The notes under the pieces: model-generated
What the model was told of the DNA's origin: nothing
The model's database searches: none
The model's input: only the letters and a program-made list of their open reading frames with translations
Origin: CAZXEU01 sp964639665
GTDB lineage: Bacteria > Bacteroidota > Rhodothermia > Rhodothermales > Bin80
Assembly (NCBI GenBank): GCA_964639665.1
Contig: CAZXEU010000029.1
Span: 1 to 54,275, forward strand
Length of the DNA: 54,275 bases
Direction: 5' to 3'
Position numbers and translations under genes: made by a program
Part shown: piece after piece, positions 53,551 to 54,275 of the stretch
Layout of the letters: each line of letters starts with the position of its first letter
Numbering within the stretch: the stretch's first letter is position 1

Positions 53551-54275
53551 ACGTGGGTTCTGCTATAGAGTATGGTGGAAGGGTAACGTCTTCGATGTAG
53601 TCGAAGGTGGTAAGCACCTCCGGTCCCTGGCGCCCGACGGCAACCATGTGTTCATAATGTGCCGACGTGGCGCCGTCCGCCGTCCGCACGGTCCATCCGT
53701 CGCGATCCGTGACGATGCGGTACGTACCGCGATTGATCATGGGCTCAAGGCAGAAAACGAGTCCGGCCTGCAGCTTTTTCCCCGACCGGGGCTGGCCCAC
53801 ATTGGGTACCTGGGGTTCCTCGTGCAAGGCACGCCCGATGCCGTGGCCCACGAGCTCCCGGACAACACCGTAGCCCCGCGTTTCGCAGTGCCGCTGGACG
53901 GCGCTTGAAACATCGCCCAGTCTATGACCCGGCCGGGACTGCTCTACGCCCTTCTGCAAGGACTCCATTGTGGTCCGGCACAGGCGTACGTCGTCCGCGT
54001 CGATGTCCCCGACGGCAAAAGTGTACGCACTGTCGCCGAAATACCCCCGGAAATGCACGCCACAGTCAATGGAAACAACGTCTCCAGCCTGGAGCTCATA
54101 CGAGCCGGGAAGACCATGCACAACCACATCGTTTACCGAAACGCAGAGCGTTCCCGGAAACGGCGGCAGCGATCCGACCCGGTAGCCCTTGAATGCGGGT
54201 TCGGCGCCCTGAGACCTTACGTAGCGCTCAGCCTCCCGATCGAGCTGAACCGTCGTGATGCCCGGCTCCACGAAG
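53543..54275 (-). CDS. map: Methionine aminopeptidase, type I (5' end cut by the window)
   Basis: Removes N-terminal methionine. The visible C-terminal 244 codons carry the whole catalytic core: VNDVVVHGLPG (His), the metal ligands SIDCGVHFRGYFGDSAYTF (two Asp), GHGIGRALHEEP (His), FCLEPMIN and YEHMVAVG (two Glu). The frame continues through the right edge without a start codon, and the first visible residues (VEPGITTVQLDREAE) correspond to about residue 30 of full-length enzymes, so roughly 30 codons are missing. Confidence 0.97.
   Translation of the reverse strand, partial: FVEPGITTVQLDREAERYVRSQGAEPAFKGYRVGSLPPFPGTLCVSVNDVVVHGLPGSYELQAGDVVSIDCGVHFRGYFGDSAYTFAVGDIDADDVRLCRTTMESLQKGVEQSRPGHRLGDVSSAVQRHCETRGYGVVRELVGHGIGRALHEEPQVPNVGQPRSGKKLQAGLVFCLEPMINRGTYRIVTDRDGWTVRTADGATSAHYEHMVAVGRQGPEVLTTFDYIEDVTLPPYSIAEPTYG

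Overview
The window is a GC-rich piece of a Gram-negative bacterial chromosome. LolCDE-like ABC genes, several outer-membrane beta-barrels, a TonB-type energy transducer, lipoproteins with lipoboxes, a six-bladed-propeller protein, a PmoA-type (DUF6807-like) protein and a zinc-free L36/S4 pair in the alpha ribosomal operon together suggest the Bacteroidota/Rhodothermota side of the FCB group. This is an inference from gene content; no marker was searched.

Left part (1-9641). After about 0.9 kb without a convincing gene there is a hexuronate catabolic locus: uxaC (minus strand) diverges from an operon with a KduI/IolB-family isomerase, a three-part TRAP transporter (dctP, dctQ, dctM) and uxaB. 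They would import a hexuronate, isomerise it and reduce tagaturonate to altronate; altronate dehydratase and the KDG enzymes are not here. cysS and a HhH-GPD-like gene follow.

Middle (9731-31669). A 1303-residue polytopic NtrY-like histidine kinase is followed by an envelope cassette: a LolA-like periplasmic protein, two FtsX-type permeases, a LolD-type ATPase and an outer-membrane barrel, with a lipoprotein gene on the opposite strand upstream. Then come a DUF1801 protein, a GMC oxidoreductase with a probable iron-sulfur motif beside a PmoA-like secreted protein, two adjacent SLC13-type transporters carrying four and two RCK_C domains, and a secreted TlpA-type thioredoxin protein.

Regulatory and accessory part (31911-39423). 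An ECF sigma factor sits in an operon with a small membrane protein and an unusual anti-sigma-like protein whose C-terminal half is a six-bladed propeller placed behind a lipobox-like sequence. A small outer-membrane barrel, an AcuI-type reductase, a TonB-like protein, a ClpS variant and a stand-alone HsdR-N-like nuclease follow; the last has flanks that are less GC-rich and may be acquired.

Right part (39604-54275). A GH3 glycosidase is translationally coupled to an AbgT transporter. After a cysteine-desulfurase-like gene comes a tight minus-strand series (CPBP protease, TPR, TPM, LemA, RuvX, HU, Rel), and then the end of the spc/alpha ribosomal operon in its usual order (map, infA, rpmJ, rpsM, rpsK, rpsD, rpoA, rplQ), closed by a clear intrinsic terminator. 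map runs off the right edge. I saw no tRNA, rRNA, CRISPR array, insertion sequence or prophage.
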